Source of the DNA: Apostichopus japonicus
Lineage: Eukaryota; Echinodermata; Holothuroidea; Aspidochirotida; Stichopodidae
Assembly: GCF_037975245.1 (NCBI RefSeq)
Contig: NC_092572.1
Coordinates: 10,301,769 to 10,365,768, forward strand
DNA: 64,000 nt
Direction: 5' to 3'
The notes beneath the pieces were generated by a model. It did not search any database. It saw only the letters and a list, made by a program, of their open reading frames with translations, and was not told the origin of the DNA. This document shows positions 49,820-64,000 of this stretch, piece after piece. Both the position numbers and the translations under genes were made by a program. Within the stretch, counting starts at the first letter, position 1; each line of letters starts with the position of its first letter.

Positions 49820-50295
49820 TTAAATTGGAAATATTAACTTTAGATTCGATTGAAAAAGATCATACATCTTAATCGAACAGGGTTTTGTTCTGAAATACGG
49901 TTTAAAGTAAAGATTTTTTTCTTTCTTAAAGGCTGGGCACTCGAAAATGTAATGAAATTCATCATTTAATTTATTACTGTTACATAAATGACCTATCCGA
50001 TCATGAAACACAATATCTCGGTATCTTCCAGAAATCTTCGGAATATTAGTATTGCAGATTTACTCAATTAGTTACGGTTCCGGAAATCGAGGGTTTTCCA
50101 ATACTTTTCGAATTCAAGGTTGGTCTTGAACATTCTATACACTTTACAATGCGAATTACTATTTACATCGGCAAGCCACTCCTGTTTAGACATGTCACCT
50201 AGTCTTAACTTAATTGCTCTACTTAACCATGCTTGGGATAATAAGGTCAGAAGAATAATGAACTTGGCTACCCTCGTACGATAGGTTCCACACAT
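49820..50295 (-). pseudogene. LINE ORF C-terminal fragment, frameshifted
   Basis: Two minus-strand pieces in different frames: 50068-50295 (contains KQEWLADVNSNSHCKVYRMF, then FEKYWKTLDFRNRN) and 49820-50011 (VFHDRIGHLCNSNKLNDEF, then HYIFECPAFKKEK). The second continues upstream in frame as KISGRYRD. Together they give the typical end of a non-LTR retrotransposon protein, with the cysteine-histidine region C..N...EFHYIFECP. A frameshift lies around 50040-50075. The RT core is absent. It differs from the 38562-40433 LINE. Confidence 0.65.
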
Positions 50296-50514
50296 ACGGC
50301 ACCGGCTATGTCAAGAATAGTTTAAACTTTACTTTACAAAATGACATAAATATTTTGATCGTGGACAGCCCTAAGGAATTTGTATATCATATGCGATGAT
50401 TTATACTCGCTGCTATTTAAAATTCTACACCCAAAATTAACCATTCTTGCCTCGGATGTATCAATAGGCTTTGAATATGTACTTTAATATGTCACAAGAA
50501 AAACGAAGGCAAGA

Positions 50515-51128
50515 TTATTCGTTGATCACTTGACATCATTGATGTATTTTGCAAATTAGAATGTGCCTAATAAAAGTGGGATGTCATTCAATGTTCTCTC
50601 TAATTATCATGACGTATTCTATTGGTAGGCTCATGCTAAGATACGAAAGATAATTTTTGGTATACCTCTACGAAAATTTGTCTTTTTAACTCATTCTTCG
50701 ATTAAAATGTCAAGAGTCACCAAGTTTTCAAGCACACTTTTGAATTGGTATGTATGTTCAATAAACAATGTATCTTATTAATGCTAGACTTGACTAAATT
50801 CATTTCAATTCAAATGATGACGTAAAAATAAGATGCTTTTCATTGTACCTCAATACCTGCATCGATCTACGTTTTACGTTTGTAGAACTATTGCATATTA
50901 AAAAAAATCATCCTGTTTCGAACTTAGTATTTATCTTATAATATTGAGCCGTATAGTATTCTAGTTATTATCAATATGTGGTACCTTGGTTTTACTTTTC
51001 TTTCTTTCAACAATACGTTTTATTACCTTCTTGGAAATCTTGTTTGATCATTCGAAACAATATTTGAGCAAAGTTCATCAATATTAAATAATATTGTAAT
51101 CAATATGTTGATATTGGACGATGGCGGA
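50515..51128 (-). repeat. Right arm of large inverted repeat
   Basis: The reverse complement of this arm aligns with 46541-47192 at high similarity with small gaps. Spacer between the arms is about 3.3 kb and contains the inner repeats, the G-rich tandem pair and the LINE fragment. Confidence 0.85.
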
Positions 51129-52144
51129 AGATTATATATATTGTTGTTTTTTATTTAGAATTTCATGGAACATAAATACACTCAGACTAAAATATATTGG
51201 TACTGACACCCTTTAACTCATTGATGGGATTATGAAAGGGAATACTCAACCTACATTGGTCTAAAAATTCAAATAGAGGGACGCAACTTTGTTTTGTATT
51301 GTTTTCCCCTGTATTCTAACAGCATGAAACATATTTAATCAGTAACAAGTAAGTGTTGAAAAGCGTGGCTTTCTATGTTATATGCTATAGTTAAAAATGA
51401 TTGTATATGATCATTCGTCTCCTTTGGAAGTTTGTGGTTGTGGCTGTCCAGTTCAGACATCAGTTCATTTCAGTATTATCTTTTGAAAGAAGACACAATC
51501 CACACGATCGTATTTAAAAGATTCAGCGGTCCTTTCCAAGTTGTATGACCTTGCTGAAACACAGATGATATGAGGATAATATAACCTCTCAGGCTTATAG
51601 AATGTCGGACCGACATTGTAAGATTACCGTTTATCACAAGTGAAAGTGAAAAGTCTTGTCTGTTGTGCTATGTCCAGCGGTACCGTTAATGGGTTACTTA
51701 TCAAGCACTGCCGTGGCGTTTCCTTTCACCATCGTAGTGAAGGAAAAAACTAGTTTACATCATCTACATATTGATATTAATGTTTTAATCATAAACTAAG
51801 AACTGGAAAGAAATTATCTTGAAAGAATGTATTCGTATGTTTTTATGCTTTGAAGAGAAATATCATAAGAAATATGTTATTTTGGAGGCGTTACAATTTA
51901 AAAATACTTTTTATAGTTCTAAAACATAAATATGTTATTAAGATTTTTTACATTGATCATAGAACTCAAATAGACTTTAGGTTATCTTTTTGTTATCTTT
52001 ATAGCTCCAATTTTCAAGCGCCCCCCCCCCCATCCCAAACGAACATTTTGGAGACTTTGGTTCGTGTCCCTGCCCGACAACAACATATTAATAATCTGGT
52101 TTAGGAATAATTTACAGTTTCTGTCATAGTGGGCTTTTGCTCAG
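51129..52144. other. Noncoding
   Basis: No ORF with recognisable features. A poly-C run is at 52021-52030. Sequence just before 52145 provides a TTTTGCTCAG acceptor. Confidence 0.4.
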
Positions 52145-52258
52145 CTGGTGAGCCTTGTTTTCTAGCAAGGTGGCTGAAATCAATTGATATTCCCAATAAC
52201 GTGGACTCTCGTTATTTGATCATCTCAATACATAACGTCACCGTTTCAAACCTTCGTT
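52145..52258 (+). CDS. Lectin family exon 2 homologue, third unit
   Basis: 114 bp, open, phase 1 to phase 1, with acceptor TTTTGCTCAG and donor GTAAGT. The encoded LKSID, NVDSRYLIIS and IHNVTVSNL parts align with exon 2 of gene A (LKSID, EVDSHILIIP, TQNVNIMTL). About ten residues near the N-terminus are deleted and the second cysteine is replaced by Ile. It is the next family exon after 45887-45959, separated by the inverted-repeat region. Downstream exons 3-7 were not found in this orientation. Confidence 0.6.
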
Positions 52259-54425
52259 GTAAGTTTTCTTAAATTAAAGTTAAAAGTTGTTGTGATTTCT
52301 ATTATATACACTCCTACAGAAGAGTTGTCTTTCCTACCGTTACGTTGTTCACGTTTCTTATTGAGTCATGGTTCTCTGTGTTGGTCATTAGCACATATGA
52401 AATAGCTGAGGAGTTCAGCCCCTTCTGATGGGTTGTATTCCTTATAGGATTATCCTTGTTTCTAAACATATATGTTCATCTACATTTACAAATGCGCATA
52501 CAAAAATGGAATCAACTTCTAAAGGAGGTAAAGGATAACCTTAGGCACAGAATTAATTTTCATATGTTTTACACTGTTAAAAAGGGATCAATCCCGGTTT
52601 TATTCTCTATAACCCTTTTAATTTACGAGAGATAACCCACTAACCAGCTAAGGTTCATCGATTGAAGAGACTGGATTATAAAGTCTAATACGAAGACAGG
52701 TCATTTCCTCAGAAGGACCACATATCTCAATGGGAAACCATAGGACTTTTATAATATTTAGAAATATGTTGCCAGCACTCATCGTTTCTCCCTAACTTGT
52801 TTTTTTTTTCCATCTCATTTATTCACGATTATTATACATGTATATGGTACACCGGTAATATTTGGAGTTCCGATGACAACATAGGTATGTCATCTGTAGG
52901 AATTATTGCCTTATTCCGAAAATTGATTCTGAATTGAGTATTTCTTCTGCTCTTCTTATGCCGATAAACACATATACACATCCATAAAAAACACACCTTC
53001 AGAGAATACAAAACTCACGCATACACACACGCATATATGTACATACACACACATACACCCACACACAACTAAATACACATACAAATACATAGGCACACAT
53101 GCATACAAACACGTACTTACGTACAAAACACCCACACACAAACTGTAGCTGTAACATACAAATATTAAACTTGGCTTAGTCATTCAAACTTTACCAAGTT
53201 TACCGCGTTATCTCTAAAAGACCTCCATAATCATAGAAAAAAAAAATTTAACACAGAACTAATGAAACCAACAAATCTGGAGTCTTTGAGTGAATCGTAA
53301 TATGATTTATGTAATGTTGTGCGTTCACTTGCTGCCATTGTTGACAAGCTACATCTTCTTAACAAAGAAAGAAGGTTACACATTTAACCAAATATATATA
53401 TATATATAAATATATATTTATACATATATATTGCCAGATTTGCTTGTCAACAACGAGAGCGAATGAATAATATATATAGAATTATATATATAAATATCAA
53501 TATTTACAAGTTATAAATTATTTATAAATTATAGTTAATATATTGAATTATAGTCATAACGTCATTCTTATGTGGAATGATACTGACGAAACTCGTCTTG
53601 TAGTTTTTACATTTATAATGTACTATGTTGTTTGTAATCCATAAAAACACGTAAACATGTAAACACCACTGTAACTACGAATAAAAAAAGTTGCAAAAGT
53701 ACTCTTCTACCACACCGTCTACCAAGATCAAGCACAGTTTTAGGATCTTTCGTAAATGTGCACTACTTAATCCTTCCCAATAACCTCCCCACCATACCCC
53801 CCCCCCAACACACAAAGCCTAACAACAATGAAATGGTGGGAAGGAGTTACAATTAACACCTGTCAGCACTTCACTGGTTAATTCATCCTTAGTCTCAGCT
53901 TTTATTGTTCATTGGTAAGGACTTGTTGAAAAGCAGCTTGCCATATGTTAAGAAGAAAATATCATTTAATTTAAGGTAATCGTAACAAAATATCACAAAA
54001 CAAAACGCAAGCAAATCAATATATTGGGAGCCTAAACACTGTGTGAGATGCTTTACGTTGTTTACTTTGTACAAATTTACAAAAACAAATGTCATCAGAG
54101 CCATTCAACTAATAGTATACCTTTGCTTTTCGTTTAAAGAGGAAGTATTTGATCTACAAAAAAATATGCATACAGATGAAATTTGAGATACATAGAGCAT
54201 TGGTAGCTTAGCAATGAATAGCTCGAATGTTTTATTAGTAAAATCTGAACGTATGATCGTCGTTTTAAGATTCTTGGTATCCATGGCCTGCGTAGGTTAA
54301 AGAACACCCTGTGGTTATCGTTACATACAAAGTTGGAAAAAAATATGTAGATCTTGTGGTAAAAGGATAACTTTTACACAACTAATTTGTACGTGCTATC
54401 AAAAATGGTAGTGCCAAACGTTTCA
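52259..54425. other. Noncoding with CA-rich and AT-rich simple repeats
   Basis: A CA-rich degenerate repeat (CACACA/CATACA) fills 52966-53160. TA-rich patches occur near 53395-53500. No family exon 3 or 4 was recognised here. Confidence 0.5.
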
Positions 54426-54429
54426 TGTC

Positions 54430-54815
54430 TTTACAACTTTTAAATTATCACCATAAACACTTACATAAATCAAAACACTTACAGATATCACCCTCAACGG
54501 TTACAACACAGAGGTACAAGGTCTATATAATCCGTTACTTCGTGCAATTATGTATCAAAACTGTTAATACTAATGACAAGTTTTAATTTTCAAAATCACA
54601 AATAGTTCGTGTTACATGCTCTTTACAACTTTCTAATTATCACCATAAACACTTGCATAAATCAAAACACTTACAGATATCACCCTCAACGGCTATAACA
54701 CAGAGGTTCAAGGTCTATATAATCCGTTACTTCGTGCAATTATGTATCAAAACTTTTAATACTAATGTACAAGCTTTAATTTTCAAAATCACAAATAGTT
54801 CGTGTTGCATGCTCT
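54430..54815 (-). repeat. Tandem pair (~190 bp unit) in inverted unit's 3' flank
   Basis: TATCACCATAAACACTT, CAGATATCACCCTCAACGG and GTCTATATAATCCGTTACTT each occur twice, at about 54446 and 54636. Units A and B have a single copy in the opposite orientation (29440-29620 and 41565-41760). Confidence 0.85.
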
Positions 54816-55133
54816 TTAAGCTTTACATAATTACACAAAATTTGTGCAGACACACGGAAAGTCGGAATTGTATACACTACTATTATGATGTGATCAAAAC
54901 GTTAGTTACAAGTATTTAGTTACTGATGTCGTTTCTATCGTTGCAAGTAAAATATCGATGTACTAACCAACATATACTATATTATCAATAGAAACCATGC
55001 TCAGATATGACAACGAAGTCAGATAGACAACGGTCAACGTAACCATACCACAGCCACCGATGACGGATTCATGTAAACATTCTTAACAAAAGTCCCAAAA
55101 GGTTTTAATATGGCCATTGCTCCAACCTATGTC

Positions 55134-55325
55134 TCAAGATCCATGTGTCGCAGGTTGGATTAACTCCAATGTATCATTAATATTTACAATCATGTCTTCG
55201 TCAATTTGCAAAAGCGACATGGTAAAGATATTTTGATAATTAGGGGCCGAGAAAATTAAAATATTTTCATCCAAAAGAAACCTTTCTATATAATCAAGTG
55301 TCTTTAAAAAGACTAAGGCATCCAT
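55134..55325 (-). CDS. Unrecognised 63-codon ORF in lectin 3' flank
   Basis: Composition looks protein-like (MDALVFLKTLDYIERFLLDE at the start, ending PATHGS). It sits where units A and B have a shorter flank: those copies match both ends but lack about 110 bp from the middle. The inverted copy may therefore preserve ancestral sequence. There is a TGA just before the ATG. No family is recognised; it may be chance or a domesticated fragment. Confidence 0.2.
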   Translation of the reverse strand: MDALVFLKTLDYIERFLLDENILIFSAPNYQNIFTMSLLQIDEDMIVNINDTLELIQPATHGS

Positions 55326-55421
55326 TGATCACGATGATTCTGACGGAATCAAAATGCTCAAGACTGAAATCTAAATGTCGGCTGAGAATCCCTTCAATAC
55401 CAGCCAGTAAAAGGTCAATAT

Positions 55422-59663
<4,242 letters not shown>

Positions 59664-61530
59664 CTGTACCATTATTTTCCTGCATTTTATACAATGAGCG
59701 AAGAGCGAACAGTGACCCAGTGTACATTAATCTCTTTGTTCAGGTAGTTTAGATTTAAATTTTACAAAAATAAGGCCACTGTTATTTTTAAAACATTTAC
59801 ATTAAATGTGATGGTTCATCGCTAAAGTTCTCTTTCAAGCTGATCAAGCGTAATAATCAGTTTTGAAATCAGCTTCTAACAGCATGACTGCTGCCGACCC
59901 GGCTCAACGCGACCGTCGTTGCGTTAAAAAAAAATAGTGGATAGTCTGGTACTGTTAGTGTTCCAGTTTTAAGTCGCGTTGGCTTCAGTCGGGAAAACTC
60001 AACAAGAAGCGTCCTCCTGACTGGCAGCCTGACTACATAAATAAAACTGCAATTTTCACTAATGTAACTAAAAACTATGCGACTGGACAAGGAGTCTATG
60101 GAGATGAGGATGCCTACGACAGGAAGTAAAGGAGGTACGGTACCGCTTGATTTCAGTTCACATCTCTCTTTAAATTACGCATTGTTCTGTTATATCAATA
60201 GGCCTACTGAAAGCATAAAACGACTAGATAACACTTCATTTTAGATTCGTGTATTAAAAAACTCGCACTAAATGGTTGGTACATCAACTACTGTTCGCGT
60301 CCCACAATCGTGCATCAGTAAGAACTACTTTGTTTTTTAACCCCGTAACCTGTGTTGCAGGACATGAAGAGTAGTTACTGTACGAGCCACGAGTATCGGG
60401 TGGTTGAGTAATATCGTTACCAGTTGGACAGTGTTTGATATGTGTCTTAACAAACATGTAACTAACCACGGGACAGTCATTTTACATGTGACCTAAACGA
60501 GCATCGGTTGTTTAACAGAAAATGATCCTTGTGCCTCTTGAGCAGTCGATTACTTTTCGGGTCAGTTGTAAGACCTTCGGCACAGTACTATCGAAAACTA
60601 GGTACGATGGTCGATCGATCTCGGTAAGTCGGGTAATGTGCGGCCCGGTGTAAGACTGATCTAACCAGTAACGGAGAAATCATGTTGCATGTGACCTGAC
60701 CTACACGTGAACTGTTCATTCACAGAAAACACGACTATCAAAAGCGAAAGCACGACAGTCTAATGTTAAATGACGTAAAGTATAACTTACCCATGAGAAA
60801 CAATAGCACGATCATCTTCAATCACAGTCAAAGTAGCTTTAATCTAGAGGATTTTTTTTTATATAACCTGCATAAAATCACAACTATGCCAAACCAGAAG
60901 GAGAAACAAATTTCCTGAACGTTACAGTCGCAAGAAATATTCCAAAAGAACTTTCAAGTACATTTATACACAATGCTTACAAACAATGCTCTTCATTCAA
61001 TAATATCACGCTACGATTGTTGCTGGTATATGAAATAAACTCTACCTGGCCGTCGATAGAAGAAACTGCACAGTGAGTTGGCAGCATATAAAATAATCTC
61101 GTCTGAGATTTAATAATTTTAAAATCGAGATGGACAATATTATTGAAACGTTTCTTGAATAGGATTGTTTAATAGTCATATCATGAAAGCGAACAGAACT
61201 CATTCAGATGAAAAGCTGAGAAATCGATTGATTGGAGAGAAAAAGAGGCTATTATTTAAAGCTTCGTCGTTGTGTGTACCAATATACCTTCTTCGAACTT
61301 AGCAACAATAAACCTCAATATGCAATAAAGTTTGTTTGAGTAAAAGGGACATATAGAGTTGACTTTCAACAATGTAAAACTTCACACTTTTAATGTTAAA
61401 AAAGGCCCAACTCCAAATCCATGTTCCGTTTCCAAAAGGGTAGAAATTGGTATTAAAGTACAACTACGTAATAGTTTTCGTTACGTCACAGGGGAGCGTA
61501 GTTGAATGCAATCATGTAACTGTTTTGCGC
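59664..61530. other. Noncoding, possible upstream exons of inverted gene
   Basis: If the 59521-59663 exon is real, its first exon should lie here on the minus strand. The only sizeable minus ORFs (59869-60090, 60284-60469) have no recognised features. No transposon end or repeat was seen. Confidence 0.35.
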
Positions 61531-61534
61531 AGTG

Positions 61535-61640
61535 CGTTGGGTATGTAGAAATCTCAAACTAGCGAAAATAATACCTTCCTTAACAGTCTGTTACAAGAAA
61601 GTTAAGATTGGGATTTAGATGAAAAATCACGGCTTGGTAC
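61535..61640 (+). pseudogene. C-type lectin exon 6 relic
   Basis: GAAAATAATACCTTCCTTAA and the following bases read ENNTFLNSLLQES, matching ENTFLNDLVQER of exon 6 in genes A and B. A stop follows at once, and a one-base shift breaks the frame upstream (YVEIS region). No flanking exon was found. Confidence 0.45.
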
Positions 61641-61904
61641 ATACGACATCAAACAAAACATAGAATGATTTCTTTTGTCAAAACTTCATTACATTTTCCT
61701 CCTATCAAGTAACAAATACTACGCAAAAATCGGCTAAATTGCCTCGGTTAGAAAAAATAGGAAAAAAAATGACATCATTTGTTTACCAAGTCGAAACTGC
61801 ATGATATCGTTGCAGGGCACTGCTTACTGCTACCACGTACAGTTAGTATACACGCACTAATACTGTACGTATACACAGCATAGCTAGCTCACAAATATTG
61901 CAAA

Positions 61905-62011
61905 ATGGAGGCCGGTGGCATTGACCGTAAATATAATGATGATAGGTTTTCAGATTCAGATAGCGATAACAAAGAAAGCCGGGAAATGGAGAACATGTTT
62001 GAAAATCGTTG
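61905..62011 (+). CDS. Candidate first coding exon of an unknown gene
   Basis: ATG at 61905 opens a 36-codon acidic, Ser/Asp-rich frame (MEAGGIDRKY, then DSDSDNKESREMENMFENR) that closes with TAA at 62013. A GTAAAT donor at 62012 would splice just before the stop, leaving phase 2. Acidic low-complexity N-termini are common in nuclear proteins and in transposon-derived genes. No downstream exon was recognised in the window. The overlapping ORFs at 61843-62112 in other frames are less protein-like. Confidence 0.3.
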
Positions 62012-62111
62012 GTAAATTTTTCCCTACATGTTCCAACCCAGAGACCAGCGAAAAGGAGGCCGGATCGGACAGAGATGTCGAAATTGCTCGTCTTGATGGA
62101 ACACAACAGTA

Positions 62112-62738
62112 ACGATAGGCCTAGGCTGTATAGGTTAGTTGTCTGACTTGTTAGACCTAGATCCGATAAATGTTACCTAACTTTTCCCATGATAGAAATA
62201 ACTCGGAAATAAATCTTGGTCTTAGGCAGCTAGGCTAGCTGAGTACAGTGTTACTGAGCTATCAGTGTTAGACGAACACGAAACTTGCGCAAAACTCTGT
62301 ACTGTTGTGCACCCATATTCAGATGATATTTTGTTTACTGTCCGTGACGTATGTTTACGTCTTGGATCTTTGTTAGCACATTTTGCCTATGCAGTTTTGG
62401 CCACCGTGGTAGTTCCCACATGAGGTCTATCACCTTACGGGATGAGCTTGGTAATTAATTTAATTAAAACAGCAAAAGGAAACAATCGTGGAACTCCAAA
62501 TTTGGAGTATAGGGGTTTCATCTATAACTTCTCAATCTGTGCAAGTTTGAAGGGAATGTGTAACGTGTCTCTTGACCTTTAAGAGAGGGATATGATATCA
62601 AGCGCTCAAAATATAGCAGGGACGGGGTTTTTTAAATTATTTATTTGTATTTATTTACTTATTTATTTTTTGATCGAACGTTTTCTAAACCTCTTATGAA
62701 TCAAAATAGTACTTACGATATATGTATTAAAATACTGA

Positions 62739-62794
<56 letters not shown>

Positions 62795-64000
62795 TTATAT
62801 ATTTATATATGTGTGTGTGTGTATATAGTACTGTATTCAAGTTGAACAACATTAGCCGAATCTGAATGCAGAAAGATTTACCTAAAGGTAAAAGATAGAA
62901 AATGAAACCATAAACAAAGGGATGATTTGGTTTTACATTTATTTCACACATAACATATATGTTTATTTCAAAGAATCCAATAAAATGTTTCTGTTGGACA
63001 CAAAATAACACACTATATACAAAAACAAATACAGGAAATTAATTCGATCAGTATTTTCTGAACATCTCTTTGTTACCTTGTTACCTTGAAATTTACGTTT
63101 CTTACCAGATTTTATAATATTTATTCTTGATTTTTACTGGTCAATTGACTCCTACCACACTGACTAAACACAGCAAACAATCCTTAAGTTAGGGCGATTG
63201 GTTCCGTCAAGGATTCTTTTCCTTCCAAATATCTGTAAGACCCCTTTCAAACCTGCATGAAATATGTACAATATAATATGTAAGTTGAAAGAGGAAGTTG
63301 GGTAGGGCTGGGCTGGGCTGGACGCGAGGGTTTTAATAGACATTAGGACGTTTGCCACAAACGGACACTTTTTTATTTAAAACGAAAATTTGCGATAAAG
63401 GGCGTGACCGTTGTACTCCATGCCTCCGCCGCCCCTACAATATAATATACTATAACCTACGTGGTTATTTCAAATGCGTATTGGAAAGTTTTAGCAGACA
63501 TATGCAAAAAATAACTACGTGCAGCATCAAAGACAGCATGCGCTATAGCGAAAACTATGTTAATGTACACTTTATTTAAATAAGTACATCTGTAGAGTCA
63601 ACTTAACGATATCTAATCTTTTCAGTTGTTTTCTTTTTTGTTGGGGGAGGGGCGATTTTTAATTGTTTTTTGTTAATATCTTCTCTTTAATTCAAACGGT
63701 AAGCGGTGCTTGTTTTTGTTCACATTTTATTCATTCAGTGAACGAAAATTAATTTGACTGTTTCAAATTTATAGCCTTAAGTTTTTTTTTCTTAATCATA
63801 TTGTTTTTATACATATTTGCATCGCGACATACAATCTGAAGACGGTAAATTTCAACTGCATTATTAGCAAAATGTTGACTACGAATATAAATTTCAATGA
63901 CATTTATACATTTCACACGAGAAAGATAAAAACGAGTAAACAAAATTAAAGCACGTTTATATTTGCGATTTCCGTACGGGAAAGTTATTAAAAACAGCTT
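62112..64000. other. Noncoding to window end
   Basis: Contains TTTA-rich sequence at 62636-62672, the TA run at 62741-62800, a short GGGCT repeat near 63305 and no supported gene. ORFs at 63164, 63352 and 63749 have no recognisable features. Confidence 0.4.
62741..62822. repeat. (TA)n and (TG)n microsatellite
   Basis: TA run to about 62790, then TTTA and GTGTGTGTGT steps. Not part of the lectin units. Confidence 0.9.

Noticed and set aside
52956-53183. Cys/Val/Tyr-rich minus ORF resembling a small cysteine-rich protein
   Set aside because: It is the complement of a CA-rich simple repeat.

Overview
The window looks like nuclear DNA from an invertebrate deuterostome. It is AT-rich, has short coding exons with GT-AG introns, and carries nested hAT transposons, a CR1-like non-LTR retrotransposon, tRNA-derived SINEs, and many TA and poly-G tracts. 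The style of the secreted C-type lectin genes and repeats resembles echinoderms, perhaps a sea cucumber. The species assignment is inference only.

Layout: 1-7 kb is sparse. It holds a phase-consistent set of three candidate exons (2721-3009, 3583-3649, 5237-5398). The last exon encodes a 53-residue tail with one ITIM-like and one ITSM-like tyrosine motif. 7.3-18.1 kb is a transposon landfill: a 600-bp foldback element with 6-bp target duplications (7821-8420), a minisatellite whose units can form hairpins (about 9.0-9.3 kb), and a 3.1-kb hAT element with perfect 8-bp target duplications (10858-13959). The hAT element contains a transposase C-terminal fragment, a second complete hAT-type element with its own perfect 8-bp duplication, and a SPIN-like MITE.

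18.9-61.6 kb is a rearranged array of one secreted C-type lectin family. In order it has a decayed relic (18.9-21.3 kb), intact gene A (22712-28376, 7 exons, 333 codons), intact gene B (31916-37670, 7 exons, 310 codons), a 5' half gene (exon 1 at 45887, exon 2 homologue at 52145), an inverted 3' half (exons 5-7, 55422-58252 minus), and a CTLD exon relic near 61.56 kb. Genes A and B lie in about 10-kb tandem units whose introns and flanks are alignable. Every intron is phase 1, and the summed exon lengths are multiples of three. The protein plan is signal peptide, a 48-residue domain with two cysteines, an 8-residue microexon, a Ser-rich segment, a Thr/Pro stalk, and a six-cysteine C-type lectin domain.

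The inverted 3' half may have gained a new 5' exon at 59521-59663, which has a hydrophobic leader-like stretch and the correct phase. The intron between them holds a 1-kb 18-bp minisatellite. A truncated CR1-like LINE (38354-41217) landed inside a tRNA-derived SINE in unit B. A large inverted repeat (arms 46541-47192 and 50515-51128) separates the two exons of the 5' half gene. The last 3 kb has one candidate first exon (61905) and otherwise no recognised gene.
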